This document shows positions 1-6,577 of a stretch of DNA of 8,971 nt, piece by piece. The notes beneath the pieces are model-generated. The model was not told the origin of the DNA and made no database searches. It was given only the letters and a program-made list of their open reading frames with translations. A program made the translations under genes and the position numbers. Within the stretch, counting starts at the first letter, position 1. Each line of letters begins with the position of its first letter. Location: NCBI GenBank assembly GCA_018679315.1, contig JAHHLF010000138.1, forward strand, positions 1-8,971, written 5' to 3'. This DNA is from Bacteroidia bacterium (GTDB taxonomy: Bacteria; Bacteroidota; Bacteroidia; Flavobacteriales; Flavobacteriaceae).

Positions 1-133
1 AGGTATATGGCTGTCCAAAAAGATATCCACAAAGCGCTTATAATTTTTGTATAACATTATCATACTGAAATTGGAAAAGAAAGAATAAAAATGTATTATG
101 ACCTCTTAAAATTTCTAACCTTTAGAATACTAT

Positions 134-997
134 ATGAGGCAATTAAAGATTATCAAGCAAGTTACCAACCGAGAATCAAAATCACTAGATAAATACTTGC
201 AAGATATCAGCAAAATAGAATTAATTACTGCCCAGGAAGAAGTAGAATTAGCACAACGCATACGCACCGGAGATCAAGCAGCTCTTGAAAAATTAACGAA
301 CGCAAACCTTCGCTTTGTTGTTTCCGTGGCCAAACAATACCAAAATCAAGGTCTTAAACTACCGGATCTGATCAATGAAGGAAATGTAGGCTTGGTGAAA
401 GCTGCTAAGCGATTTGATGAGACGCGTGGGTTTAAATTTATTTCGTATGCGGTATGGTGGATACGTCAATCCATCTTGCAGGCATTAGCTGAGCAATCCA
501 GGGTAGTCCGGCTCCCCTTAAATAAGATTGGATCTATCAATAAGATCAAAAAGACTTTTTCATATCTGGAGCAAGCACATGAACGCCCACCTTCAGCAGA
601 AGAGATCGCCAAGGAATTGGAGATGAGTGTGAATGAGGTGAAGCAATCCCTAAAGAATTCCGGCCGGCACATATCTATGGATGCGCCTCTAAAGGAAGGT
701 GAGGATTCAAATCTATATGATGTGATGCGTTCCGGGGAATCACCCAGACCTGATAAGGAGTTGATGCTGCAATCCCTGAACACAGAGATCAATCGGGCAC
801 TAGAGACATTATCCCCTCGGGAAGCCGATGTGGTAAAACTGTATTACGGAATTGGAGACCAGCAATCCATGACCCTGGCTGAAATTGGTCAGACTTTTGA
901 TCTTACCCGTGAGCGTGTAAGGCAGATACGGGAAAAGGCGATTCGGAAACTGCGCCATAATTCCAGAAGCAAATTATTGAAAGCGTATTTAGGCTAG
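134..997 (+). CDS. rpoD: RNA polymerase sigma-70 factor, RpoD/SigA type (Bacteroidota short form)
   Basis: Sigma factor that binds core RNA polymerase in the cytoplasm and directs promoter recognition. The 287 residues match the short form of Bacteroidota primary sigma factors, which lack the long region 1.1/non-conserved insert of proteobacterial RpoD. Visible landmarks: region 1.2 near residues 15-45; region 2 with NLRFVVSVAKQYQ, DLINEGN and the promoter-melting stretch GFKFISYAVWWIRQSI (about 100-115); region 3 with RPPSAEEIAKEL (about 151-162); region 4.2 helix-turn-helix with DLTRERVRQIREKAIRKL near the C-terminus. The start is ATG with no Shine-Dalgarno, usual for the phylum. It is convergent with all other genes here and ends at a shared terminator. 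From memory, several positions differ from the usual flavobacterial primary sigma (for example NVGLVKAAKRF, IREKAIRKLRHNSRSKLLKAYLG), so it could be a second, non-primary paralogue. Family assignment is very secure; primary versus paralogue is not settled. Confidence 0.95.
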   Translation: MRQLKIIKQVTNRESKSLDKYLQDISKIELITAQEEVELAQRIRTGDQAALEKLTNANLRFVVSVAKQYQNQGLKLPDLINEGNVGLVKAAKRFDETRGFKFISYAVWWIRQSILQALAEQSRVVRLPLNKIGSINKIKKTFSYLEQAHERPPSAEEIAKELEMSVNEVKQSLKNSGRHISMDAPLKEGEDSNLYDVMRSGESPRPDKELMLQSLNTEINRALETLSPREADVVKLYYGIGDQQSMTLAEIGQTFDLTRERVRQIREKAIRKLRHNSRSKLLKAYLG

Positions 998-1003
998 TAA
1001 AAT

Positions 1004-1036
1004 AAAAAAAGGGGACCCATAGAGGTCCCCTTTTAT
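1004..1036. terminator. Bidirectional intrinsic terminator
   Basis: A perfect GC-rich stem GGGGACC (1011-1017) / GGTCCCC (1024-1030) encloses the 6-base loop CATAGA. It is flanked by an A-run on the left (1004-1010) and a T-run on the right (1031-1034), which extend the stem and give a U-tract to transcripts from either direction. It sits 6 bases after the sigma factor stop and 26 bases beyond the stop of the last minus-strand microprotein, so it probably ends both convergent transcripts. Confidence 0.9.
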
Positions 1037-1052
1037 TTGATAAAAGATCACT

Positions 1053-1064
1053 TAAACGTATTAA
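1053..1064. repeat. 12-bp direct repeat, copy 1 (TAAACGTATTAA)
   Basis: Exact copy of the 12-mer also found at 1355-1366. The two copies bracket the pair of microprotein genes. This copy overlaps the stop codon of microprotein B (1061-1063) and lies within an imperfect palindrome, CTTAAACGTATTAAG (1051-1065). Its role is unknown; AT-rich 12-mers can recur by chance. Confidence 0.45.
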
Positions 1065-1162
1065 GAGCAACCTAAACGGCTGATCTCATAGTCGGCCAGC
1101 ATGTCGTTCAATGTTTCCAGAAAACTCATGTAAGCCGCGTTGTCTTGATTTTGTTCTGCCAT
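1061..1162 (-). CDS. Microprotein B, 33 aa, paralogue of microprotein A
   Basis: A 33-codon ATG ORF ending in TAA, not matched to any family I recognise. It is acidic and has no signal peptide. The middle forms a probable amphipathic helix, AYMSFLETLNDMLADYEI, followed by a short tail ending in Gly-Cys-Ser. It aligns without gaps to the upstream neighbour (1199-1297) over about 25 residues: shared pattern YxxFLxxLNxxLxxxExxxL, with conservative changes (L/M, D/E, I/M, L/I) at several other positions. That similarity between two adjacent same-strand mini-ORFs is the main reason to believe both are translated. It starts 36 bases after the stop of microprotein A, with an A/T-rich leader typical of Bacteroidota, and is followed by the terminator hairpin. 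Possible roles include a small partner of the exopolysaccharide machinery, a signalling peptide or a peptide precursor; the sequence does not decide between them. Confidence 0.62.
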   Translation of the reverse strand: MAEQNQDNAAYMSFLETLNDMLADYEISRLGCS

Positions 1163-1198
1163 AGTATCTGTTTTTTAAAACCGAAAAAGCCGATAAGA

Positions 1199-1297
1199 CT
1201 ACAAGTAATCCAGTTCGGCTAATTCGTTTAAACTTAAAATTTCATTCAATGCTCGGAGGAAATCTAAATACTCCTCCCCGTAGGTATCGTATAACAT
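1199..1297 (-). CDS. Microprotein A, 32 aa, paralogue of microprotein B
   Basis: A 32-codon ATG ORF ending in TAG, of unrecognised family. It is strongly acidic (many Asp/Glu, a single Arg) with a leucine-rich predicted amphipathic helix, EYLDFLRALNEILSLNEL, and ends in DYL. The core YLDFLRALNEIL matches YMSFLETLNDML of microprotein B without gaps, so the two look like a tandem duplication. It lies 148 bases after the YaiO-type gene stop, far enough for its own promoter; a candidate is at 1356-1385. The frame stays open upstream of this ATG for some 35 codons, but those codons contain no ATG and do not resemble microprotein B, so the ATG at 1295-1297 is preferred. No Cys, no signal peptide and no transmembrane segment. 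Function unknown. Confidence 0.6.
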   Translation of the reverse strand: MLYDTYGEEYLDFLRALNEILSLNELAELDYL

Positions 1298-1354
1298 GGT
1301 AAGCGGGGTTTGTAACTTATTAGTTGATCTGGGTACTTTTACTTTACTAGAACG

Positions 1355-1366
1355 TAAACGTATTAA
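1355..1366. repeat. 12-bp direct repeat, copy 2 (TAAACGTATTAA)
   Basis: Second exact copy of the 12-mer at 1053-1064. Read on the minus strand it is TTAATACGTTTA and contains TACGTTT, which resembles the Bacteroidota -7 element TAnnTTTG. It therefore may be part of the promoter suggested for the microprotein pair rather than a separate element. Confidence 0.45.
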
Positions 1367-1385
1367 ATAGCATATGTCTCCCCAA
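1356..1385 (-). promoter_or_regulatory. Candidate Bacteroidota-type promoter for the microprotein pair
   Basis: On the minus strand, TTG (complement of 1383-1385) is followed after 20 bases by TACGTTT (complement of 1356-1362). This approximates the Bacteroidota consensus TTTG - about 19-21 bases - TAnnTTTG, though the last G is missing and the -33 box is only TTG. Transcription would start near 1350, leaving about 50 bases before the ATG of microprotein A. It is weak evidence in an AT-rich region. Confidence 0.3.
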
Positions 1386-1445
1386 GGAATTGTGGTGAAC
1401 TATGCTTTTTTTGTTGTGAAATGTCAAATCCATAACCGTTTATCG

Positions 1446-2678
1446 TTAAAATCGTGGATTATATCGGAAACCTACCGTCATTGCTAAGAAATACGCACCT
1501 GGCTGACTCAGAAATTCCTGTCTTGTAAGTCCGAGATTCGCTTTATAGAGGTTGGCTACGCTTTTGCCTGTAAATTGATATTCCATCAGTATTTGCTGGG
1601 ATTCTACGTAAAGAATAGACTCTGAAAGCAGTGTTTCTCCTGCAAACAATTGTTGTGATTCAGGGGAAACGCCCAGGCTTAAAATCAATCCCAGGTAATT
1701 GTCTCCTGTTTTGCCATATTTTCGGGCCAATAAAGAACCGGCATAGCCCATTGGATTATCACTCCTTGGCGTGAGATAGGGTCTTGCAGAGAAATAATAA
1801 TTTCCGCTGTACAGACCTGCCGAACCAGTGATCATAGTTGCCGCGCTTTCCCTGAAATCGATATATAGTAACCCGGCAGACATTTCCATCGTCTTCGAAA
1901 TCATTCTGTATAACTCCGCCCCTGCCCTGTGAGAAGGAAAAATGTTTGAAGCAGAATAGCCATAGTTCAAATACAGGTAATTCTTTTTATCGAATTGCGG
2001 ATAGGCATCTATTTCATATTGCATACCGGTTTTTTGAAACCTGTTGGCATAGGAAATTCTGGGTATGATCTTCCCGATCTTCGTCTGGTATTGGTATTCG
2101 ATACCTGCCAGATACTGCGCATCATACACCTGGTCAAAAATATCGACATTACTGATCAGTCCCAATGTATGTTTAAAATTACCTGTCTCCTTATTGCGTC
2201 TGCTAAGTGCCACAGTTTCTTCCTGCGCTGGTAAGGCCTCCTTCAGGAGTCGTTCATCTATCTTTTTCTTCAGAAATAGCAATTCGGGATCATTAGGCAG
2301 ATGTTCCAGCGCCTGAGACACTTTATTCAAGGCTACTATTTCACTAGCATCATACAGTTCGTTGTTGATATCGGCGATCCATACCTCCAGATTTTTCTTA
2401 TCTGTTAAGGTGATCCGGTTAAAATGGATCCTTGCCTCGTCATACCTGCCTTCCCAACAATATGTTTTGGCTAGCAAATTCCTGACATCGCTGTATTCAG
2501 GGTATTCCACCAGGATATCCTGCAATATCGGTCTGGCGGCTTCATAATTGCCTTCAAATGCCATTTTCCTGGCCGACATAAAGGCCTTGTCCGGATCCGA
2601 TACGGCCAATGTGTCTTCCTGTCCGTAAAAGACCAGCGGGATACTGAGTACCAATAGAAAAAGTAAAAATTTATTCAT
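1446..2678 (-). CDS. TPR plus YaiO-family outer membrane beta-barrel protein
   Basis: Predicted outer membrane protein, 410 residues. Residues 1-19 are a signal peptide with probable cleavage between Gly19 and Gln20, the usual Bacteroidota pattern. Residues about 30-145 form TPR-like helices (KTYCWEGRYDEARIHF, ALEHLPNDPELLFLKK). From about 165 to the end is a beta-rich domain of alternating polar and aromatic strands. NYLYLNYGYSASNIFPSHRAGAELYR (about 233-258) matches, from memory, the signature stretch of YaiO-type barrels. The chain ends in an aromatic residue (GFRYNPRF), as in outer membrane barrels. It starts with ATG 19 bases after the stop of the LtaS-like/TPR gene. By analogy with PgaA, BcsC and AlgK/AlgE, which combine TPRs with an outer membrane barrel, it could be the export channel for a polymer made by the GT2 enzyme upstream; that role is inference. 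The family call is firm. Confidence 0.88.
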   Translation of the reverse strand: MNKFLLFLLVLSIPLVFYGQEDTLAVSDPDKAFMSARKMAFEGNYEAARPILQDILVEYPEYSDVRNLLAKTYCWEGRYDEARIHFNRITLTDKKNLEVWIADINNELYDASEIVALNKVSQALEHLPNDPELLFLKKKIDERLLKEALPAQEETVALSRRNKETGNFKHTLGLISNVDIFDQVYDAQYLAGIEYQYQTKIGKIIPRISYANRFQKTGMQYEIDAYPQFDKKNYLYLNYGYSASNIFPSHRAGAELYRMISKTMEMSAGLLYIDFRESAATMITGSAGLYSGNYYFSARPYLTPRSDNPMGYAGSLLARKYGKTGDNYLGLILSLGVSPESQQLFAGETLLSESILYVESQQILMEYQFTGKSVANLYKANLGLTRQEFLSQPGAYFLAMTVGFRYNPRF

Positions 2679-2697
2679 GGGTGCTATGGACCTTCAT

Positions 2698-3570
2698 CTA
2701 TCGCCGGGTCTTTTCAGGCAATACACTTACGGCTTGATTGTTTAGGCTTTTTTTACTGAGATTCTTGGCACGGGCTATCTTATCCTGAACCGACTTCTCC
2801 TTAATATTATTCTTCTCGGCAAGAATTGCTATGTCCAGTGCCTTGTCATTGTTGTTAGACCAATAATAGACATCGAGCAAGGCCTCATACCCACTGGCAT
2901 AACTTGGGTGCCTTCTAATAGTCTGCTCAAGAATGGCCGAAGCTTTATCAAAATGCTGCTGCCAACCATATATCCGGGCCATTAAAATCTCAGTGTCTAC
3001 ATGACCGGGTACATTTGCCAAAATGTATTTACAGAGCAACATGGCGTGCTTACTGTTGTTCTTAAGGGCCAGGTCGCGCGCCTTGCGATAGCCTTTGTCG
3101 TAGTCTTTTCCGTTAAAAACACTATTGATCCAGGCGATCTCACGTTTGGTAAAACCGGGGATCTCAAACTTAAATAGTGTATTCTCTGCCGGCATGATCT
3201 TATTTTCTGCGATCATGTATTCGTTTCGGACATTGATCTCAGATCGGATCCTGGTCAAATTGCCCTCCATGCCCTCATTCTCTGCTTCGTACCAAATATT
3301 ATCCTGTCCAAGGCGGTATAGCTCACCATCGCCTAATAGATAATCGTCTTTGATCAGCGATTTAACTTTGCCGTCTTCATCATAGATGGCTATCTCTTTA
3401 CCCACATTTTGCCGTTCAGGTGAAAGGTTGCTGCCCGTCCATGCCACAAAATTTGGCATACTAAATTTATATTCCTCATCCAGCAGTTGCACTAAAGCAG
3501 GGGCAATATCGGCGTGGGAAACCAGGTTATTGAATTTTTTAGGTTCTTTTAGAAGCGGACTATAGATCAA
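2698..3570 (-). CDS. C-terminal fragment: end of LtaS-like sulfatase-superfamily domain plus TPR region
   Basis: This is the continuation, in the same frame, of the gene at 3655-5067 after an internal TAA. The first codon given here is a TTG 28 codons after that stop, the earliest ordinary alternative start; no ATG is near, and the homologous sequence is open right up to the stop. Residues 1-30 (IYSPLLKEPKKF, VSHADIAPALVQLL) are the closing part of an alkaline-phosphatase/sulfatase-superfamily domain and cannot fold as a domain alone. Residues about 155-275 are TPR-like (ARIYGWQQHFDKASAILEQ, LLDVYYWSNNNDKALDIA) and resemble the TPRs of the YaiO-type protein that follows. A basic tail ends in KTRR. 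Joined to the first fragment the protein would be about 802 residues, periplasmic beyond its five membrane helices. Whether this piece is made separately, by read-through, or not at all cannot be told from sequence. Confidence 0.6.
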   Translation of the reverse strand: MIYSPLLKEPKKFNNLVSHADIAPALVQLLDEEYKFSMPNFVAWTGSNLSPERQNVGKEIAIYDEDGKVKSLIKDDYLLGDGELYRLGQDNIWYEAENEGMEGNLTRIRSEINVRNEYMIAENKIMPAENTLFKFEIPGFTKREIAWINSVFNGKDYDKGYRKARDLALKNNSKHAMLLCKYILANVPGHVDTEILMARIYGWQQHFDKASAILEQTIRRHPSYASGYEALLDVYYWSNNNDKALDIAILAEKNNIKEKSVQDKIARAKNLSKKSLNNQAVSVLPEKTRR

Positions 3571-3654
3571 TAAGGGTACCCGGGCAGAGGCAATGTGTTC
3601 GTTCTCTAGTTCAGAACGCGGCTCACTATTTCCGGTGATAATAAAAATTGTGTT

Positions 3655-3657
3655 TTA
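3655..3657 (-). other. In-frame TAA interrupting the LtaS-like gene
   Basis: The minus-strand codons read ...SKPEF-TAA-NTIFIITGNSEP... The residues after the stop are the conserved beta strand of the same sulfatase-superfamily domain, in the same frame, and the frame then stays open for 318 more codons. A single base change from GAA, CAA or AAA would explain it. Alternatives are a sequencing error, stop-codon read-through, or a true recent pseudogene. Confidence 0.8.
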
Positions 3658-5067
3658 GAACTCTGGCTTCGATCGGTAGTAGTTCTCTATAAGTTCTTTC
3701 AAGGCGTCATCGGCATAGGCCATACTAGCTAACTTAGCTCGTTTAGAGCGTAAGGATCGACTTGTTCTCCAATCCAGGCCGGCTTCATCAATGATCTTTG
3801 TGATCCTGCTTCGATACCTGCTTCGCTCAGGAATGAGATAGGGTCTCCGGGTACTCAGTGTATGGAGTACCTCCAGTTTGGATCCTTGCACGCCTGCAAA
3901 GCGATCATTCCAATAGCGATATAATTCCTTATCAGGATAACCCAGGGAAATACGCGCTGCATCTTTTTCCTGTTTCCTATATCCAGGACCGAAGTCCTTT
4001 TTGTCTATCATTTGATCTATATGTTCCTGGGTTAGGAATTTATCTACTTTCCCCAAGGAACTGTTACCACCATAATGATAGGATGTATAATATCCGTTAG
4101 CAGATAGAATGCTGAAAAGTGTGTTTCTGTTAACGTATTCCTCAGAATCGAGAAAACTATTTTCAGCTATCGGCAAAGAACCTGTGATCACCGGCAAACT
4201 GGCTGAACCTGTTGTATTGCTCATATGATTACTCCAGCTTAGTGATCTTTTCTTTAGTGACTGCAGAAAAGGCATCACCCCTTTTATTGGGCTTTGGTCA
4301 TGGAAGAATTCAGATTCTAACCCATCCATTACTAGGAACACAATATTGGGTTTCTCCTCATTAAAATTAAAATATTCAGAAAGGGATTGATCCGATTCAT
4401 ATAGCTTTAGCAAGGGATATTGCACAGTAACTTTGTATTTAGTTGAACGTGCATATTTTTTGAAATACGACTCAACTAAATATTGGGTCTTATTCTCATT
4501 TACAGGGTTCTTCTCAGAAATGAGGGTCGCCAGGAACCATGTTAAAACAATAAGCGTAAAAGGATACATTTTGTTTATGACCTTATAAGATGATGAGTTG
4601 ATCTTATAGAACAAATACATCATTGCAGTCGTGATAGGGATCAATAGCAACAGACTAAGAAAGATTTTTCCTAAAGTGGTACGGTCTGCAAATTTTTGTA
4701 CAAAATCAGCACCAAGGCTTTCGTAATATCTCACATAGTACTCAATGAGCATCCCTTCTAATACGAGCAGGCCAAGAAATACGATCGCAGCAAAACCAAA
4801 GCCTAATAATTTTCGGTATCCTTCGAGGAAATTAAAAATGGAAGCCAGAAAAAAGGCCACCAATGCTGTAAATCCACTGTGGTGAATTACCAAAGTGAAA
4901 AAACTGCTATTCCAGATAGAAGGTAGGACGCCATCAAAATAAAGTCGCGCAAATTGATAGGCAGATAAGACAACCAGACATCCAAAAAAAGCGAAAGTCA
5001 GTCGAATAAAATCCCTGAGGGTTTTACGCCTTTGTCCAAACCAGATATGTTGTATATATCCCTTCAT
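3655..5067 (-). CDS. N-terminal part of LtaS-like alkaline-phosphatase/sulfatase-superfamily membrane protein (interrupted)
   Basis: Inner membrane protein of the family that holds lipoteichoic acid synthases and phosphoethanolamine transferases. I prefer the ATG at 5065-5067, two bases after the glycosyltransferase stop, over an upstream TTG at 5109 that would overlap it; this gives 470 residues. Five hydrophobic helices lie at about 22-41, 53-79, 88-108, 133-153 and 167-183, as in LtaS. The periplasmic domain starts with KPNIVFLVMDGLESEFF (about 239-255), then MPFLQSLKKRSLSWSNHMSN and LPVITGSLP (about 291-299), all family landmarks. Active-site positions look altered: Asp in MDGLESEF where LtaS-like enzymes usually have Glu, STRRPYLIP where STHxPFLIP is expected, and GNS for the metal-binding GDH just after the internal stop. 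It may be a non-catalytic member or a decaying gene. In a GT2/YaiO cluster an active member would be expected to decorate or attach a polymer, as BcsG does for cellulose. Confidence 0.72.
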   Translation of the reverse strand: MKGYIQHIWFGQRRKTLRDFIRLTFAFFGCLVVLSAYQFARLYFDGVLPSIWNSSFFTLVIHHSGFTALVAFFLASIFNFLEGYRKLLGFGFAAIVFLGLLVLEGMLIEYYVRYYESLGADFVQKFADRTTLGKIFLSLLLLIPITTAMMYLFYKINSSSYKVINKMYPFTLIVLTWFLATLISEKNPVNENKTQYLVESYFKKYARSTKYKVTVQYPLLKLYESDQSLSEYFNFNEEKPNIVFLVMDGLESEFFHDQSPIKGVMPFLQSLKKRSLSWSNHMSNTTGSASLPVITGSLPIAENSFLDSEEYVNRNTLFSILSANGYYTSYHYGGNSSLGKVDKFLTQEHIDQMIDKKDFGPGYRKQEKDAARISLGYPDKELYRYWNDRFAGVQGSKLEVLHTLSTRRPYLIPERSRYRSRITKIIDEAGLDWRTSRSLRSKRAKLASMAYADDALKELIENYYRSKPEF

Positions 5068-5069
5068 AT

Positions 5070-6497
5070 TTACGTTGTCGCAAATCCTTTTCGTACCTGT
5101 TCTCCCCAACCCGCGTTAGCTTTTGTCAATTTTTTATAATTCCCTCGAACCGCCGACCAAACAACGATCGGATGAAAAGTCAGGGGTTCTATTAATGCAC
5201 AAAAAAGTAAAATGAGAATATCTTTTGTTTTTCGGTATTGATTGTATGAAAAGACATCCATCAACACAGCGAATACAGAAAACGTCATAGCAAAAGTGTA
5301 CACCATGGCTGTGAGCGCAATAAAGAATTGCCAATTAAGGATCCCCAGATAATAGAAGACTACTACTGTAAAGAATCCAAAGAACTCCAGCAGAGGTGTC
5401 AGCCATTCATAGAATAGCCAATAGGGATAACTCAACAATCCCAAGCGTCCAAAACGAGGATTGAATAGCATATCACGATGGGTCACCAGGGTTTCCAGGT
5501 TCCCCCTCGCCCATCTATCGCGTTGGTTTATCAATATTTTAAGATCTTCCGGCACTTCGGTCCAGCACAAGGGATCCGGAATATAAGAGACGGTATATGG
5601 CTTATTCCTATTGTGCATATATCGTCGCATGCGAAATACGATCTCCATATCTTCGCCCACGGTATTGGTATCATAGCCCCCTGCTGCCAGGGCAATTTCC
5701 CTGTCAAAAAATCCGAAAGCCCCTGAAATGATAAGCAGACTGTCTATCCTGCCCCATGCCATTCTCCCTATTAAGAATGAACGGGTGTATTCTAACAGCT
5801 GAAATTTGGCCAGCCAGCTCTTGGGTAATTTAATTTCTTTAAGCACCCCATCTTCAATTTTGCAGGAATTCGCAACTCTGATTACTCCCCCAACCGCAAT
5901 AACGCGCTTCGTTGAATGTTGAATAAAGGATTTGACAACATGTAGTAGCGCATCCGGATGTAAGAGACAATCCACATCAATGCAGCCTACATATTGGCTG
6001 CTGGAAAGACTTAAGCCTGCGTTTAAGGCATCGGATTTACCTCCATTTTCCTTATCTACGAGTGTCAGTTTTGAGAGATCCTTCTTGTTGGATCTATACA
6101 CGGCCCTTACGGGTTTCGATCTCCAGTTAGGATCGTTTATGAAGGCTACGGGCTCCATATCGAATGTGCGGATCATTTGTTCCAGCGTATCATCCTTACT
6201 TCCGTCATTTACAACGATCACTTCATACTTATCGTAATTCAAAGAGAGCAATGAGCGGACATTCTCTACGATGGTCAATCCTTCGTTATAGGCAGGGGCA
6301 ATAATTGAAATGGTTGGAGAGATGGGTGAGTCAATTAAGCCTTTGAGCTGACCGAAACTGTTCTTTTTGCGGTAGTGGAAAGTGTTCCTCGTAGACAGAT
6401 AGCCCATGCCAGTGTACATTATCATCAATCCGGCCGTGAATAAAAAGAATACGATATTTATGTATTCCAGAACACTATTGAATAACCCGCTACTCAT
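5070..6497 (-). CDS. Processive-type GT2 glycosyltransferase, membrane-bound
   Basis: Inner membrane glycosyltransferase of 475 residues, resembling the polysaccharide synthases PgaC/IcaA, NodC and BcsA. One transmembrane helix (about 12-34) precedes the cytoplasmic GT-A domain. Catalytic landmarks are complete: IIAPAYNEG (about 65-73), VVNDGS (Asp98, nucleotide binding), DVD (174-176, metal and sugar nucleotide), GED (281-283, catalytic base region) and QRDRW (325-329), the Q(Q/R)xRW motif of processive enzymes. Three or so hydrophobic segments follow (about 353-387, 388-415, 426-448), which could form the polymer channel. It begins with ATG 80 bases after the HEAT-protein stop and is followed after 2 bases by the LtaS-like gene, so the two are translated together. 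Likely activity is polymerisation of a hexose or N-acetylhexosamine chain coupled to export; the sugar cannot be read from sequence. Nothing looks degenerate here, in contrast to its neighbours. Confidence 0.9.
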   Translation of the reverse strand: MSSGLFNSVLEYINIVFFLFTAGLMIMYTGMGYLSTRNTFHYRKKNSFGQLKGLIDSPISPTISIIAPAYNEGLTIVENVRSLLSLNYDKYEVIVVNDGSKDDTLEQMIRTFDMEPVAFINDPNWRSKPVRAVYRSNKKDLSKLTLVDKENGGKSDALNAGLSLSSSQYVGCIDVDCLLHPDALLHVVKSFIQHSTKRVIAVGGVIRVANSCKIEDGVLKEIKLPKSWLAKFQLLEYTRSFLIGRMAWGRIDSLLIISGAFGFFDREIALAAGGYDTNTVGEDMEIVFRMRRYMHNRNKPYTVSYIPDPLCWTEVPEDLKILINQRDRWARGNLETLVTHRDMLFNPRFGRLGLLSYPYWLFYEWLTPLLEFFGFFTVVVFYYLGILNWQFFIALTAMVYTFAMTFSVFAVLMDVFSYNQYRKTKDILILLFCALIEPLTFHPIVVWSAVRGNYKKLTKANAGWGEQVRKGFATT

Positions 6498-6577
6498 ATT
6501 TTTTCTTTACTAGCTTTTTAATTCGTAAACCTGATAATATTAAAGCGTAATTTTGGTCAATGTTTCCGGGGATTTCG

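Noticed and set aside
45..133. Possible sigma-factor promoter elements (TTTTTG near 45-51; TAACCTTTA at 116-124)
   Set aside because: The two elements do not have the spacing of the Bacteroidota consensus, and the second would leave almost no leader before the ATG; AT-rich sequence gives such matches by chance.
1163..1198. Possible hairpin in the spacer between the two microprotein genes (CGGCTTTTTCGG)
   Set aside because: CGG...CGG is a direct, not inverted, arrangement, so it cannot form a stem.
1347..1433. A further 28-codon ATG ORF on the minus strand between the YaiO-type gene and microprotein A
   Set aside because: It has no similarity to the two microproteins, an unremarkable His/Asn/Phe-rich composition, and it overlaps the candidate promoter; no support beyond being open.
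5068..5109. Upstream TTG start for the LtaS-like protein overlapping the glycosyltransferase gene
   Set aside because: An ATG two bases after the glycosyltransferase stop gives a normal N-terminus before the first membrane helix; the extra 14 residues carry no recognisable feature.
6498..6577. Separate promoter in the 80-base gap before the glycosyltransferase gene (TTGACC ... TATTAT)
   Set aside because: The match is to the E. coli-type consensus with a poor 15-base spacer, whereas Bacteroidota sigma factors use TTTG/TAnnTTTG; no good match to that was found.
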